This document shows positions 1 through 8,985 of a stretch of DNA of 23,587 nt, piece by piece (position 1 is the stretch's first letter; each line of letters opens with the position of its first letter). This DNA comes from JAJTFA01 sp044351265. Its GTDB lineage: Bacteria; Bacteroidota; Bacteroidia; UKL13-3. Location of the stretch: contig JBILGC010000028.1 in the NCBI GenBank assembly GCA_044351265.1, positions 1-23,587 on the forward strand. Reading direction: 5' to 3'. The translations under genes were made by a program, and so were the position numbers. A model generated the notes under the pieces. That model made no database searches and was not told where the DNA came from. It saw only the letters and a program-made list of their open reading frames with translations.

Positions 1-3000
1 CATAACCCGGAACAGGATTACAATTGTATGGAATACCGGAAGCCTCCATTCTGCTTAAGCTTGAACCATCATAAATAAGGCAAACCGTACCACCACCGCC
101 CAAACAGCCTCCTGCACCTGGATTGGCAATATAAGGATCATATATGCCCAGATTAGAATGATGCCAGCGACCAATCTTTGAAATTACCAACTGCGAATTT
201 GGAACAAACGCAAGGCTCCGCGTTAGGGTATCTGCTTCAATATTTATTTTTCCGGTGCTTCCCTCCCATTGGTTGTAATGGCTCTGCATCCAGCCATCTT
301 CAGCAGCAGGAATATGTGTAAACGAACCTGTAACCCACTCAGGATTTACTTCTGTTTTAGCTCTCCAGTAAAATACCGTTGTATCTGCACTTGTTATAAC
401 CTTAAGCCATTTGATAATGGTATTGCCCTTAATAACTCCAGATTTTCTTAGCATAGGAGAATTAAATGTTAAGGTAGTATCCAATTCAATTTCATACCCA
501 ACATTTTTTGCGAAGAAATCATTGTTCTGAATAATGAATTCAACACTGTCATTTCCCTCAATAGCATATGGCATTGGCGACAACAGCGTAATGCCTGAGC
601 TGGGCAGAAAAAGTGTATACCTAACTTCGTTGTTCAGTCTGCTAATTTCATCCAGTTTAACCTGAGCATCAATGCTTATATCAAACTGATTATTACCAAA
701 GGATTTTAGCTCTTTTGCTTTTACCCAAAAATAAACGGTATCTTTAAAGTATAAATCTGTAAGGGAAACAGGAGCATATTGTACTACGGAATTATCGGGC
801 AAGGTTCGCCTCAAGCTCACTTCAACAGTATCATCATTGGCTCTACCATTATTATTTATAACAACAGCAAGCTTAAAGGAATCCATTACTGCATTTGGAT
901 TTTGTGGAATGGTATATACATCTGCCAAACTAACTTTATAATCCGGTTTCAACGGGCTATATACGCGAACGGCCGGATCACCCTGCAAGGTAAGCTGCAT
1001 ATTATGTGATTTATCCTGAGGGCTTGCAACTCCACCTGCTTTTAGTGCTTCCTTTAAAACAGTTCCAATGGATTTACCATAATTTGATGCACTGAAACTG
1101 TTATAAAATAAATTGATTTGGCGGTAAAGGCTGCCATCCAGTGTAAGATTGGAGTGAGCCAACCAGCCAATGGCACCTTTATTGGCTGCACAAATAAAAT
1201 CAATCCCATAAATATCCGGCTTGTTAGAGGGGTCCATATCGCTTGGATTGCCAACATTACAACCGTTAAAGTAATAGAAAGGATATTTATTGGCATTGTT
1301 CAATTCGGCTAAACTGCCAATATTCACATCTAGTACAGTTGCCGAACCATGACCCAAAAAGGTAAACATACTCACCCCATCATTTACAAGCTGCATCAGC
1401 TTCTCTCTTAAATTACCTTGGGTTGGTTCAGTGGTAGTTTTATTGTAGGAGATAACATTGGCGCCAAAGCTTTTACCTTTAATAACATTGGTATTGCCAT
1501 TCATAAAAAATTTGAACGCGTTTTGCTGATTTTGAATTTCACCACCGGTGATGTGTAAGATGTTTTTTCTCCATGCTAAAATACTATCCGGATGGGTTTC
1601 ATAAAAAATCAGTTTTTGTAAATAATTTAAAGCTTCTGTATTATTTGCAGCCGCTATACGTCCGGTAGCAATTTCAGGTATAAAACCATTATCCTTAATG
1701 CCGGCTGAAATCAGGTGATCTGCCGAAGGTACGCCAAGCGCAGGTACCAGATTAGCTGAATAATAACGCTGATTACGAAGCAGGTTCGTTTGATATCCCT
1801 TGCCAAGCAACAGCATGTATTGCGGGGCTGCAGTAGATTGATTAACGAGGTGCTTAGCCATTCTGCGCAAAGCCAGCGGATGCGGGTTACCATAAAAATA
1901 TACATCATACAAACTGCTTGCTTTTACATTCAGTACATTAAAGCGCTGACTTCGGTAATTGGCATATTGCGTTGCTGCATCAGACAATTCCTCATTGCTT
2001 ACAATTATAAATTCATAATTCTGAGCTGGATTGATAAATGAAAAATTTATCTGCTCAAGCCTTAACACATTGCTTGCAGAAAGGCTATCAAACAAAAAGA
2101 TATCCGTTGGCTGCCCATTATTCTCAACCAATGCACGGGCAATACCTGCATTTACAACACCTGAAATACGTTTGCCATTGGTAAAATCTAAAATAACCGG
2201 AGCATTTTGCGCACCATTACCATAACCTGAGAATTGAATGAGGCTTCGTGAGCTTGCCTGGTTGTGCAATACCTTTAAACGCAAATTGGTTGTGCCGCCC
2301 AAATTGTATTGCCTTGCATAAACCAATCGGATATACGATAGGCAATTAAAATCGGAGGCAACAAAAAGATCATTGATTACCGATAACCTGAACAATGTTT
2401 GCCCATTACCAATCTGGCTGTAGTTTAACACTCCGCTATGCTGCTGAGAAATATAGCCCTTGAACAAAAAATCCTTGTAAACAGAAAAAACCGGATTTTC
2501 TGCCGGAGCCACGCTCATTTGTACATGGTGATTAACAGTTGGGTTACCCAAATAATAATCTGATACACCAATAACTTTGGTTTCTACTGTGGGTAATGGG
2601 CCTGCTGAATAAGGAAACGGAGTATTAATGGTGTAGTTGGCAATGCCACCCAAACCCACACGTGCCGCTGCCCAGCCCTCTCCATCCGTATAATCGGATG
2701 AGTTATATTTTTCACCACCAGCATTCAGGTTTATGCCATCCACATATTCATCTGCCCTGAAGAATTTTTCTTCATGCATAAAAAAAGTTTCAGGCGTATA
2801 GTTACCATAATTATTCTCGGTAAAAGGCTCAAACCGTTTCCCCTGCAAAACGGTTGTATCTGGCAAAATGGTAAGAAAGTAGGCAGCTGTATCAGAAACC
2901 ATGCTATAATATGGATGTGGCTGATCGGCAGGGTTTACATAAAGCTCTTTGTCTAATTCCCCATCATTCTGCTCGGCATAAAACTCTATAAAATCATTGC

Positions 3001-3268
3001 CATTTACTTGCCCATCTGTTGCACCCTGAATAAAGACCGGAATTTCTTTTCCGTTTTTAAAAATCTGAAACCTAGTGGGATTTATGTTTGAAAGATTAAC
3101 TCCTGAGGCACTGAGTATGGATGCGGGTATGCGATAAACCCCTGTTTGGGCTATTTTGAATTTATAATAAGGTTGATGAGGCTTAATCCATTCAAATCCA
3201 TATGACTGTGCCTGCAAGAGCAAAGGCATGGCAGCAAAAAACAATAATTGAGCAATTGCTTTTTTCAT
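1..3268 (-). CDS. porU2: PorU2-like C25 (gingipain family) cysteine peptidase, 3' end missing
   Basis: An open frame runs from the ATG at 3268 to the window edge, 1089 codons with no stop; the C-terminus, where a type IX sorting domain would be sought, lies outside. Residues 1-22 are a signal peptide (MKKAIAQ, then LLFFAAMPLLLQAQS), so the protein is exported. The N-terminal domain (about 25-150) contains YYKFKIAQTGVYRI and NGNDFIEFYAEQNDGELD, as I recall from proteins annotated PorU2. The C25 catalytic domain covers about 420-760. His640 in FLGHGS and Cys670 in FNGCNVGN form the expected His/Cys dyad, 30 residues apart. Ig/CARDB-like beta domains follow from about 760. The family includes gingipains and the type IX sortase PorU; this one lacks PorU's usual order of motifs, so I favour PorU2 over PorU. 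Substrate and true sortase activity are inferred. It has its own promoter and is probably separate from the polysaccharide operon upstream. Confidence 0.85.
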   Translation of the reverse strand, partial: MKKAIAQLLFFAAMPLLLQAQSYGFEWIKPHQPYYKFKIAQTGVYRIPASILSASGVNLSNINPTRFQIFKNGKEIPVFIQGATDGQVNGNDFIEFYAEQNDGELDKELYVNPADQPHPYYSMVSDTAAYFLTILPDTTVLQGKRFEPFTENNYGNYTPETFFMHEEKFFRADEYVDGINLNAGGEKYNSSDYTDGEGWAAARVGLGGIANYTINTPFPYSAGPLPTVETKVIGVSDYYLGNPTVNHHVQMSVAPAENPVFSVYKDFLFKGYISQQHSGVLNYSQIGNGQTLFRLSVINDLFVASDFNCLSYIRLVYARQYNLGGTTNLRLKVLHNQASSRSLIQFSGYGNGAQNAPVILDFTNGKRISGVVNAGIARALVENNGQPTDIFLFDSLSASNVLRLEQINFSFINPAQNYEFIIVSNEELSDAATQYANYRSQRFNVLNVKASSLYDVYFYGNPHPLALRRMAKHLVNQSTAAPQYMLLLGKGYQTNLLRNQRYYSANLVPALGVPSADHLISAGIKDNGFIPEIATGRIAAANNTEALNYLQKLIFYETHPDSILAWRKNILHITGGEIQNQQNAFKFFMNGNTNVIKGKSFGANVISYNKTTTEPTQGNLREKLMQLVNDGVSMFTFLGHGSATVLDVNIGSLAELNNANKYPFYYFNGCNVGNPSDMDPSNKPDIYGIDFICAANKGAIGWLAHSNLTLDGSLYRQINLFYNSFSASNYGKSIGTVLKEALKAGGVASPQDKSHNMQLTLQGDPAVRVYSPLKPDYKVSLADVYTIPQNPNAVMDSFKLAVVINNNGRANDDTVEVSLRRTLPDNSVVQYAPVSLTDLYFKDTVYFWVKAKELKSFGNNQFDISIDAQVKLDEISRLNNEVRYTLFLPSSGITLLSPMPYAIEGNDSVEFIIQNNDFFAKNVGYEIELDTTLTFNSPMLRKSGVIKGNTIIKWLKVITSADTTVFYWRAKTEVNPEWVTGSFTHIPAAEDGWMQSHYNQWEGSTGKINIEADTLTRSLAFVPNSQLVISKIGRWHHSNLGIYDPYIANPGAGGCLGGGGTVCLIYDGSSLSRMEASGIPYNCNPVPGY

Positions 3269-3314
3269 GAAGAGATTTAAACGTTTGAGGTAATGCAGTT
3301 GGTATAGATTCAGA

Positions 3315-3345
3315 CAAATTTAACTACGTGAATCCTTCAAAACAA
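3315..3345 (-). promoter_or_regulatory. Bacteroidota-type promoter of the C25 peptidase gene
   Basis: Read on the minus strand, TAAATTTG (3322-3315) matches the Bacteroidota -7 consensus TAnnTTTG. A TTG at 3345-3343 lies 20 bases upstream, matching the -33 element. The predicted start of transcription, near 3308, gives a leader of about 40 bases before the ATG at 3268. The match is by eye against the known consensus for the primary sigma factor of this phylum. Confidence 0.6.
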
Positions 3346-3418
3346 CCCGGGAAGGGTTACTGTGGGTAAAATTAATGCCACTAAATATTGTGGAGGCGGC
3401 TGTAAACAAGCTTATTCA

Positions 3419-5233
3419 CTAAAAATACTGCTTTATTTTTTGAAGCGGTTTCATCCAGAGTGTATACCATCTGGGCTTCAGTCCCAGCATTTTCCATACT
3501 TTACGGTCTTCCAGATGTGCCTTTACCCTGTTTGCAAACGAGCGGTTGCTTTGCCCCCCTACCCTCATTTTAACCAATACTTCCGGAATATAGGCTGCTT
3601 TTATACCATGCAGGCACAGCATGCGCAGCATCAACTCATAATCAGCCGATGATTTGAGTTTGATATTGTAACCACCCAAAAGCTTGTATATGCTCTTCTT
3701 TACGAAAAAAGTGGGGTGCGGAGGCATCCAGCCCTTATAAAATGATTTTGTGTTGAACAAGCCTGCCTTCCATTTTCTTATAACTAAATTTTTATCCTTT
3801 CTGCTTACGTATTCCAGATCACTGTAAACACTATCCGTATCCGGTTCCTGCAAGCAATAAACCATTTTGGCTATAACGTCATCCTGCGAATAGAAATCAT
3901 CTGCATGTAAAAAGCCGATTACCTCTCCTGTAGCCATTTCAATGCCTTTATTCATGGCATCATAGGGTCCTGAATCAGGCTCTGAGATAAAAGCTGAAAT
4001 TTTATCCTGATATCCTTTAATGATATCAATGCTTCCATCTGTAGAACCTCCATCAACCACTATATATTCAATATTTGAATAAGACTGACTTAAAACAGAG
4101 CGAATGGCTTCATCAATAAATAACTGATTATTTAACACCACGGTTATAATGCTAACTTTTATGTTCGTATTAAGAGCTTTGGGGGTAAGGTATAATGCAT
4201 CATACTGCTTCGCAATAACCGACCAAGTATAGCGCTTGTTTGCTATCTCTGCATTAATTAAGGCATTGTTTACAGACTTGCTTTTTACAATAGCAACCAA
4301 ATCCTGCGCATTCTTAAAATAAGTGGCTTTCTGCTCCGTAGTTTCTCTGTTATAAGATACATCAAATGCAATGATATTTCTATTTAGGTACATGGCTTCA
4401 ACCAGCGAAGGGTTTGTGCCACCTGCACTGTGGCCATGCAAATAATACCTGCAATGTTTGCGTAATTTATTTAACTCAAACAAATCGTAAATCGGGTCTA
4501 ATAAATAAATCTGTGGATGAGCTGTATATTGTTTGCGTAATTGTATGCCATACTCGCTTATTTGCCAGTTGCCAACAATAACCAGTTTCTCATCGGGCAT
4601 GCTGGCATAAGCCTGAAGGATGAGATGAATATTATTTTCAGGTTCAATGCGGCAAACGGTAAAATCATAGCTTCCTTCTGCAAACCTGGAATCCGGTGGC
4701 GATGGGGTTTCACAGTGGTTGGCTCCATATGCAATAAGCTTAGGATTGGTGCCATAGGTTTCTATTACATATTGCCTGATGGCCTGATTGTCGGCAATAA
4801 CCTGATCGGAGTAATGAATAGCCAGCGACTCTGAGTATTTTAAAAATCTTCTTGCACTGCTGTTCCACTTATCTCGTTTCCACTCTAATCCGTCTATATT
4901 GGTAATTATTTTTCTGAACGGAAACATGAGCCTCACAAATGGCAAGATAATGGTGCCTGATACACCCAAAATAAGCAATACATCATTACGCTTAATGGCA
5001 TGCAAGATGCTTAGGATATCGTAAAAAATGCTTTGCACACCATTGGCATCAAGCGACAGATAAACCAGATTGGCACGCTTGTATGTATTCGAACTCATTG
5101 GATAGGCTTTCTTGCTGCAATAAACCGTAATCTGCAAACTTGAGTCTGCATGTTCGGCCAATTGCTCTGCAAGGGTTTCAAAACCTCCGTATCTGGCTGG
5201 AATACCTACAGTTCCTATAATGGCTACTCTCAT
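3419..5233 (-). CDS. Two-domain glycosyltransferase: DUF1972/GT4 fused to GT2
   Basis: This 604-residue protein joins two complete glycosyltransferase modules. Residues 1-355 form a GT-B fold of the DUF1972/GT4 rhamnosyltransferase-like group: MRVAIIGTVGIPARYGGFET at the N-terminus is the signature glycine loop, and GHSAGGTNPSLVEAM (about 264-279) is the nucleotide-sugar site with its conserved Glu. Residues 358-604 form a GT-A GT2 domain: KVSIITVVLNN, VDGGSTDGS, EPDSGPYDAMNKG, the metal-site motif HADD (near 442, in place of the usual DXD) and SADYELMLRM. Each half is near the length of a stand-alone enzyme, so one chain could add two successive sugars to the lipid-linked repeat unit. No membrane anchor is obvious; it should act at the cytoplasmic face. 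It is the last gene of the polysaccharide locus, 212 bp after the preceding GT4 gene. The sugars cannot be read from sequence. Confidence 0.9.
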   Translation of the reverse strand: MRVAIIGTVGIPARYGGFETLAEQLAEHADSSLQITVYCSKKAYPMSSNTYKRANLVYLSLDANGVQSIFYDILSILHAIKRNDVLLILGVSGTIILPFVRLMFPFRKIITNIDGLEWKRDKWNSSARRFLKYSESLAIHYSDQVIADNQAIRQYVIETYGTNPKLIAYGANHCETPSPPDSRFAEGSYDFTVCRIEPENNIHLILQAYASMPDEKLVIVGNWQISEYGIQLRKQYTAHPQIYLLDPIYDLFELNKLRKHCRYYLHGHSAGGTNPSLVEAMYLNRNIIAFDVSYNRETTEQKATYFKNAQDLVAIVKSKSVNNALINAEIANKRYTWSVIAKQYDALYLTPKALNTNIKVSIITVVLNNQLFIDEAIRSVLSQSYSNIEYIVVDGGSTDGSIDIIKGYQDKISAFISEPDSGPYDAMNKGIEMATGEVIGFLHADDFYSQDDVIAKMVYCLQEPDTDSVYSDLEYVSRKDKNLVIRKWKAGLFNTKSFYKGWMPPHPTFFVKKSIYKLLGGYNIKLKSSADYELMLRMLCLHGIKAAYIPEVLVKMRVGGQSNRSFANRVKAHLEDRKVWKMLGLKPRWYTLWMKPLQKIKQYF

Positions 5234-5445
5234 TTAGAATGATAAAAATATAAATTATGCGGTTTTGAATAATTCAATAGGCTATTATACAAAAGAAACA
5301 TCTAATTAACTAAATGAGGCTTTAACTTATGGCCTAATTAGCAAAGAATGAGTAAATGATAAAGTTTAGAATAAATAAGGAATTATTCTTCGAACGTAAT
5401 ATAGTTCCTGTATTTAATGTCTTCGCAACAGCTATGATAAAAATA
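5234..5445. other. AT-rich spacer without a gene
   Basis: This 212-base gap separates two minus-strand glycosyltransferase genes in an otherwise tight locus. I see no credible ORF and no exact TAnnTTTG element on the minus strand. The only symmetry is weak, AT-rich inverted repeats (for example GAATAA/TTATTC and AGGC/GCCT arms). The gap may hold an unrecognised promoter or a processing site, or be the scar of a lost gene. Confidence 0.5.
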
Positions 5446-6546
5446 TTATTTAAGTAAAAGATTATAGCCTTCCAACGTTTTTTTAGCAGTTTCAGCCCAG
5501 TTATAACTTGCTTTTATTTTATCCCTAAAGCCTTCATCATATTCCGTATTATATGAGGTTTGGATGGCATTTCGTATAGAATGAATATCATCAGGCTCAC
5601 AGTAGGTTGCATAATTACCAAAATAATCTTCGGTATCTCCTTTTTTGGTAGCCACAATATTACAACCGGAATATGCTGCTTCCAGAGAAACAAGACCAGG
5701 TGTTTCCATCCAGCTGATAAGGGCATGAACTTTGGCCTGTTTATAAAGAGCTGGTAGTTTATCATGCGCTATTTGTCCTAAAAAAACAACCTTATTACTA
5801 TCGGCCTCCTTCAAACATTTCTTCAAGTAATACATACTATTCTTACTAGCTTTGCCTGCAAGCACTAAGGTGTATGGCAAATCTTTCATTGCACGTATCA
5901 GATTAAGCTGATTCTTTCTCCCATCAATCTTTGCTGCGCATAATACACAACCCTTATATTTTTCGAACTCATCACTTGACTGCTCCTTATTGAACATCTC
6001 AACATCCACAGAATTAGGAACCACAATATACTTAGGGGATTTAAGCCCCATATCATAAATAACTCTTTCCATTTCAGATTGGGAGTTTGGCAAATAAACG
6101 GAGACATTATTACATAGTTTCTTTTGCAACCTGCGATAGCCTCCTGTAATAAAAACTCTTGAACTTTTATCAAACTTTCTTCTAAGAATAATCTTTATAA
6201 ACCTTTTTAAATACTCTGCACTTTGAGCTCCGATTAAATTATTCAAAAAACCTAACACCCCACCTCTGGCCTTCATTTCAAATTCGGTATACAATCCATA
6301 AATAGTTGATAGCACAACAGGAACTTTTTGTCTGGCAGCGTTCATTACCTGTAAGTATATCTCCTGAGGTTCCATGAGGTTAAATACATGAACAAGATTG
6401 TAATGTGTCAGATCAGGTTCAGCTTCCAGAGAAATATCAACTTCAACGCCTAACTTCTCTAAGAATTCCTTTGTCTTAAGCACCTGAGTTGTATCTCCGC
6501 CAGGCATTGTAAAAAGTGTGCTGCGTGTTTGAAATAAGACTTTCAT
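5446..6546 (-). CDS. GT4-family glycosyltransferase
   Basis: This 366-residue protein has the two Rossmann-like halves of a GT-B enzyme. The N-terminal half begins MKVLFQTRSTLFTMPGGDT, with a glycine-containing acceptor loop. The C-terminal half carries VVPNSVDVEMFN (about 175-187), CAAKIDGRKNQLNLI, and the EX7E motif within WMETPGLVSLEAAYSG (about 285-300), whose two glutamates contact the donor nucleotide sugar in GT4 enzymes. No signal peptide is seen, so it acts in the cytoplasm or at the membrane surface, adding one sugar to the lipid-linked repeat unit. The gene starts 20 bp after the WecB-type epimerase gene ends and should be co-transcribed with it. The donor could be the ManNAc-type sugar made by that epimerase, but this is only suggested by adjacency. 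Confidence 0.88.
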   Translation of the reverse strand: MKVLFQTRSTLFTMPGGDTTQVLKTKEFLEKLGVEVDISLEAEPDLTHYNLVHVFNLMEPQEIYLQVMNAARQKVPVVLSTIYGLYTEFEMKARGGVLGFLNNLIGAQSAEYLKRFIKIILRRKFDKSSRVFITGGYRRLQKKLCNNVSVYLPNSQSEMERVIYDMGLKSPKYIVVPNSVDVEMFNKEQSSDEFEKYKGCVLCAAKIDGRKNQLNLIRAMKDLPYTLVLAGKASKNSMYYLKKCLKEADSNKVVFLGQIAHDKLPALYKQAKVHALISWMETPGLVSLEAAYSGCNIVATKKGDTEDYFGNYATYCEPDDIHSIRNAIQTSYNTEYDEGFRDKIKASYNWAETAKKTLEGYNLLLK

Positions 6547-6566
6547 TAATTATTTATATGCAGATT

Positions 6567-7697
6567 TTATAAATGCTTGCTAAGTACTTCTATGATTTGA
6601 GCTGATGAAGTGCCATCTCCATAAGGATTTACAGCATTGGCCATTTTATTGTATAATGCAGAATCATCAATTAGATTAGAAGCGAGTTGAACAATTTTAT
6701 TATAATTTGTACCAACAAGTACTGCGGTGCCGGCATCTATGCCTTCTTGCCTCTCAGTTACATCTCTAGTTACCAAAACAGGTTTTCCCAAGCTTGGAGC
6801 TTCCTCCTGTATACCACCAGAATCGGTTAGTACAAATTCACTTTGCTTAAGCAGCCATAATAGGTTAGGATAGTCTAATGGTTCCATTAAAATTACATTA
6901 GATAAACCGGATAAATGCTTACGCACAGGCTCTTGAACATTAGGATTTAAATGAACCGGATAAATCCAGTTATAATCAGGATACTTAGTTGCTAGCGTCT
7001 TAATGGCATCGCAGAATTCAATAAACCTATCTCCAAAACTTTCTCTTCTATGTCCTGTAATCAAAACTAATTTCTTTTTTACATCAAAGTATTTTCCGAA
7101 ATAATTCAAATATACTTTTTCATCATTAGTGATTATGTGTAGGCCTGCATATAAAGCATCAATAACAGTATTTCCAACCTGATAGATACCATTGGCATGG
7201 CCTTCACGATTTAGATTCCTTGTAGCATTTTCTGTTGGTGTGAAGTGAAAATCCGCAATCTGGCCAATTAACTTTCTGTTCCCTTCTTCGGGGAATGGAG
7301 AGTATAAGTCAAAACTGCGCAGGCCTGCTTCAACGTGTGCAATTTTAATTTTTTTATAATAAGCTACTAATGCCGCGGCAAAAGCGGTTGATGTATCGCC
7401 CTGTACTACTACTAAATCCGGCTGAAACTCATCTAATATTTTTGAAAATGAATCGAGAATCCCAGTCATGATTTCAATGAGTGTTTGGCCAGCCCGCATG
7501 ATCTGCATATCATAATCAGGAGTGATTTTGAAAAAGCTAAGAATGGATGATACCATTTCCTTGTGTTGACCTGTAAAACAGGCCCTGGTTTCAAATAAAT
7601 CTGATTGGTCTTTCAACTGACTAATAAGAGGTGCAAGTTTTATTGCCTCAGGTCTTGTGCCAAAAACAATAAGTATTTTTTTCCTGTTAGGTTGCAT
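6567..7697 (-). CDS. wecB: UDP-N-acetylglucosamine 2-epimerase (non-hydrolysing)
   Basis: This 376-residue protein has the same length as Escherichia coli WecB and should interconvert UDP-GlcNAc and UDP-ManNAc in the cytoplasm. The sequence shows KILIVFGTRPEAIKLAPLI at the N-terminus, VQGDTSTAF with Asp101, HVEAGLRS with Glu123, PEEGNRKLI with Glu137, TGHRRESFG with His216, and the UDP-binding LTDSGGIQEEAPSLGKPVL near the C-terminus. Asp101, Glu123, Glu137 and His216 correspond to the E. coli catalytic residues Asp95, Glu117, Glu131 and His213. The start overlaps the end of the Wzy-like gene by 11 bp, suggesting translational coupling. No UDP-ManNAc dehydrogenase (WecC) is in the window, so UDP-ManNAc is either used directly or oxidised by an enzyme coded elsewhere. 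It is more WecB-like than the other epimerase in this locus. Confidence 0.93.
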   Translation of the reverse strand: MQPNRKKILIVFGTRPEAIKLAPLISQLKDQSDLFETRACFTGQHKEMVSSILSFFKITPDYDMQIMRAGQTLIEIMTGILDSFSKILDEFQPDLVVVQGDTSTAFAAALVAYYKKIKIAHVEAGLRSFDLYSPFPEEGNRKLIGQIADFHFTPTENATRNLNREGHANGIYQVGNTVIDALYAGLHIITNDEKVYLNYFGKYFDVKKKLVLITGHRRESFGDRFIEFCDAIKTLATKYPDYNWIYPVHLNPNVQEPVRKHLSGLSNVILMEPLDYPNLLWLLKQSEFVLTDSGGIQEEAPSLGKPVLVTRDVTERQEGIDAGTAVLVGTNYNKIVQLASNLIDDSALYNKMANAVNPYGDGTSSAQIIEVLSKHL

Positions 7698-8985
7698 TTA
7701 ATTCAGTATTTTGAGTAGACTCGGTATCCCGATATACCATGAGATTAAATAGAACAACAATAGCAAGTATCGACATTCCATTAAAAATCATATGTCCTGC
7801 GAACATAGAATAGATCGTACACAAAGCCCAAGGTATAAGAAAGAAAAATCGTTTATTCTTATAACCTGCAACGAAAGTAAGGATAAAGAATAATAGGTAA
7901 CATACCATACCGAAAATACCATAAATAAAGAACACATCGAATAATTCTGCCTCAAGATAATATTGTTGTTTACCAAGATCAAAATCGAAATCAGTAGCTC
8001 GGAATGACTGAAATGCACCAAAGCCAAAAAACAATCTAAAAAATGCAAAACCATCAAGATTATACTGATCTAGAGCATATCCTAGATAACTAATTCTTCC
8101 GCTTGTAAGAAATAAGATAAAATTCGGAGAGCGTTCGTACCTGAATTTAATAACATCTATTGATTGTAGTAATAAGTTAATTACCTCATCAGAAACAATT
8201 GAAATAAATATAAAAACAAAAAAAACCGAAACCAGTTTATACCTCCACTTCATCAAGTAAAAAATAATAAGCAGGTTAACCGCTGAGAAGAGCAAGGTGC
8301 CTTTGGTAGCTATAAGATAACATGTAATAAGCGTGATAATGTAAACTATCAAGTCTGCAATTTTCTTTCGCCTATTATAAATATAAAGTGAAATAAGAGA
8401 GCCTATACCCATTAATGCACCAGCCCCATTACCACTGGCTAGGAAACCAATTTTACCCCAAGTAGCGCTATTCTTTCCGTATGTAGACACCCCCAAACCA
8501 AAGATAGAAGGAACAATAATTGCGCAAGCATACAGTAGCACACATGAGCGAAAAATGAGAAGCAGGTCTTCAAAACTCATTTGCTTTGATTTCATGAAAG
8601 TGTAAATAACCATGCACAGCATGATTGCATATACAGTTTTAAATGAATAGTTGATTCCTACGAAAAAACCAGCTAGTTGGTGATGTACTGCAAAAAAACC
8701 GATAAACTCAAAGATGACTATTAGCAGAGCAACTGAAAATATGATGCGAAATTGAGGCTTTGTTATAAATATAAAACCCATTAAAAAAAGTATTAGCCTT
8801 AGAACAACTGATGGTGAAATATTTCCTCCGCCAACAGGTATTACATCAGAGTAGATAAGAAATCCCGTAAAACTATCTATAAATGGTGAAGCATAGAATA
8901 GTAAAACCAGGAAAACGGAATATATAGATATTCCTTCGATACGATTCCGAATAACATTTCTGAACATGTTTACATCTTCCATCAT
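7687..8985 (-). CDS. Wzy-like O-antigen/exopolysaccharide polymerase
   Basis: This 432-residue protein is very hydrophobic, with about 11-12 predicted membrane segments spread over residues 18-420. It has one larger hydrophilic stretch at about 285-345, which contains RYERSPNFILFLTSGRISYL, FGFGAF and an acidic FDFDLG. A big periplasmic loop late in the chain with an LTSGR...FGFG pattern is typical of Wzy polymerases and O-antigen ligases. Its place inside a Wzx/Wzz/Wza-type locus favours polymerase over ligase. Wzy joins undecaprenyl-linked repeat units on the periplasmic side of the inner membrane. The ATG overlaps the stop of the upstream GT4 gene in an ATGA, and the 3' end overlaps the start of the epimerase gene by 11 bp, so three genes are coupled. 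Sequences in this family diverge fast, so the call rests on topology, loop motif and context. Confidence 0.8.
   Translation of the reverse strand: MMEDVNMFRNVIRNRIEGISIYSVFLVLLFYASPFIDSFTGFLIYSDVIPVGGGNISPSVVLRLILFLMGFIFITKPQFRIIFSVALLIVIFEFIGFFAVHHQLAGFFVGINYSFKTVYAIMLCMVIYTFMKSKQMSFEDLLLIFRSCVLLYACAIIVPSIFGLGVSTYGKNSATWGKIGFLASGNGAGALMGIGSLISLYIYNRRKKIADLIVYIITLITCYLIATKGTLLFSAVNLLIIFYLMKWRYKLVSVFFVFIFISIVSDEVINLLLQSIDVIKFRYERSPNFILFLTSGRISYLGYALDQYNLDGFAFFRLFFGFGAFQSFRATDFDFDLGKQQYYLEAELFDVFFIYGIFGMVCYLLFFILTFVAGYKNKRFFFLIPWALCTIYSMFAGHMIFNGMSILAIVVLFNLMVYRDTESTQNTELNAT

Noticed and set aside
1054..1312. Overlapping short ORFs on both strands within the C25 peptidase gene
   Set aside because: They lie in other frames of the catalytic domain that carries the His/Cys dyad; the long frame explains the sequence.
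1..3268. PorU, the main type IX sortase
   Set aside because: PorU shares the C25 domain, but the N-terminal motifs and the FLGHGS/FNGCNVGN active-site segments look more like PorU2-type proteins. Only a database comparison can settle this.
3362..3652. Plus-strand 96-codon ORF antisense to the end of the GT fusion gene
   Set aside because: It mostly overlaps the conserved GT2 coding sequence on the other strand, has no signal or motif, and its composition is that of a shadow frame.
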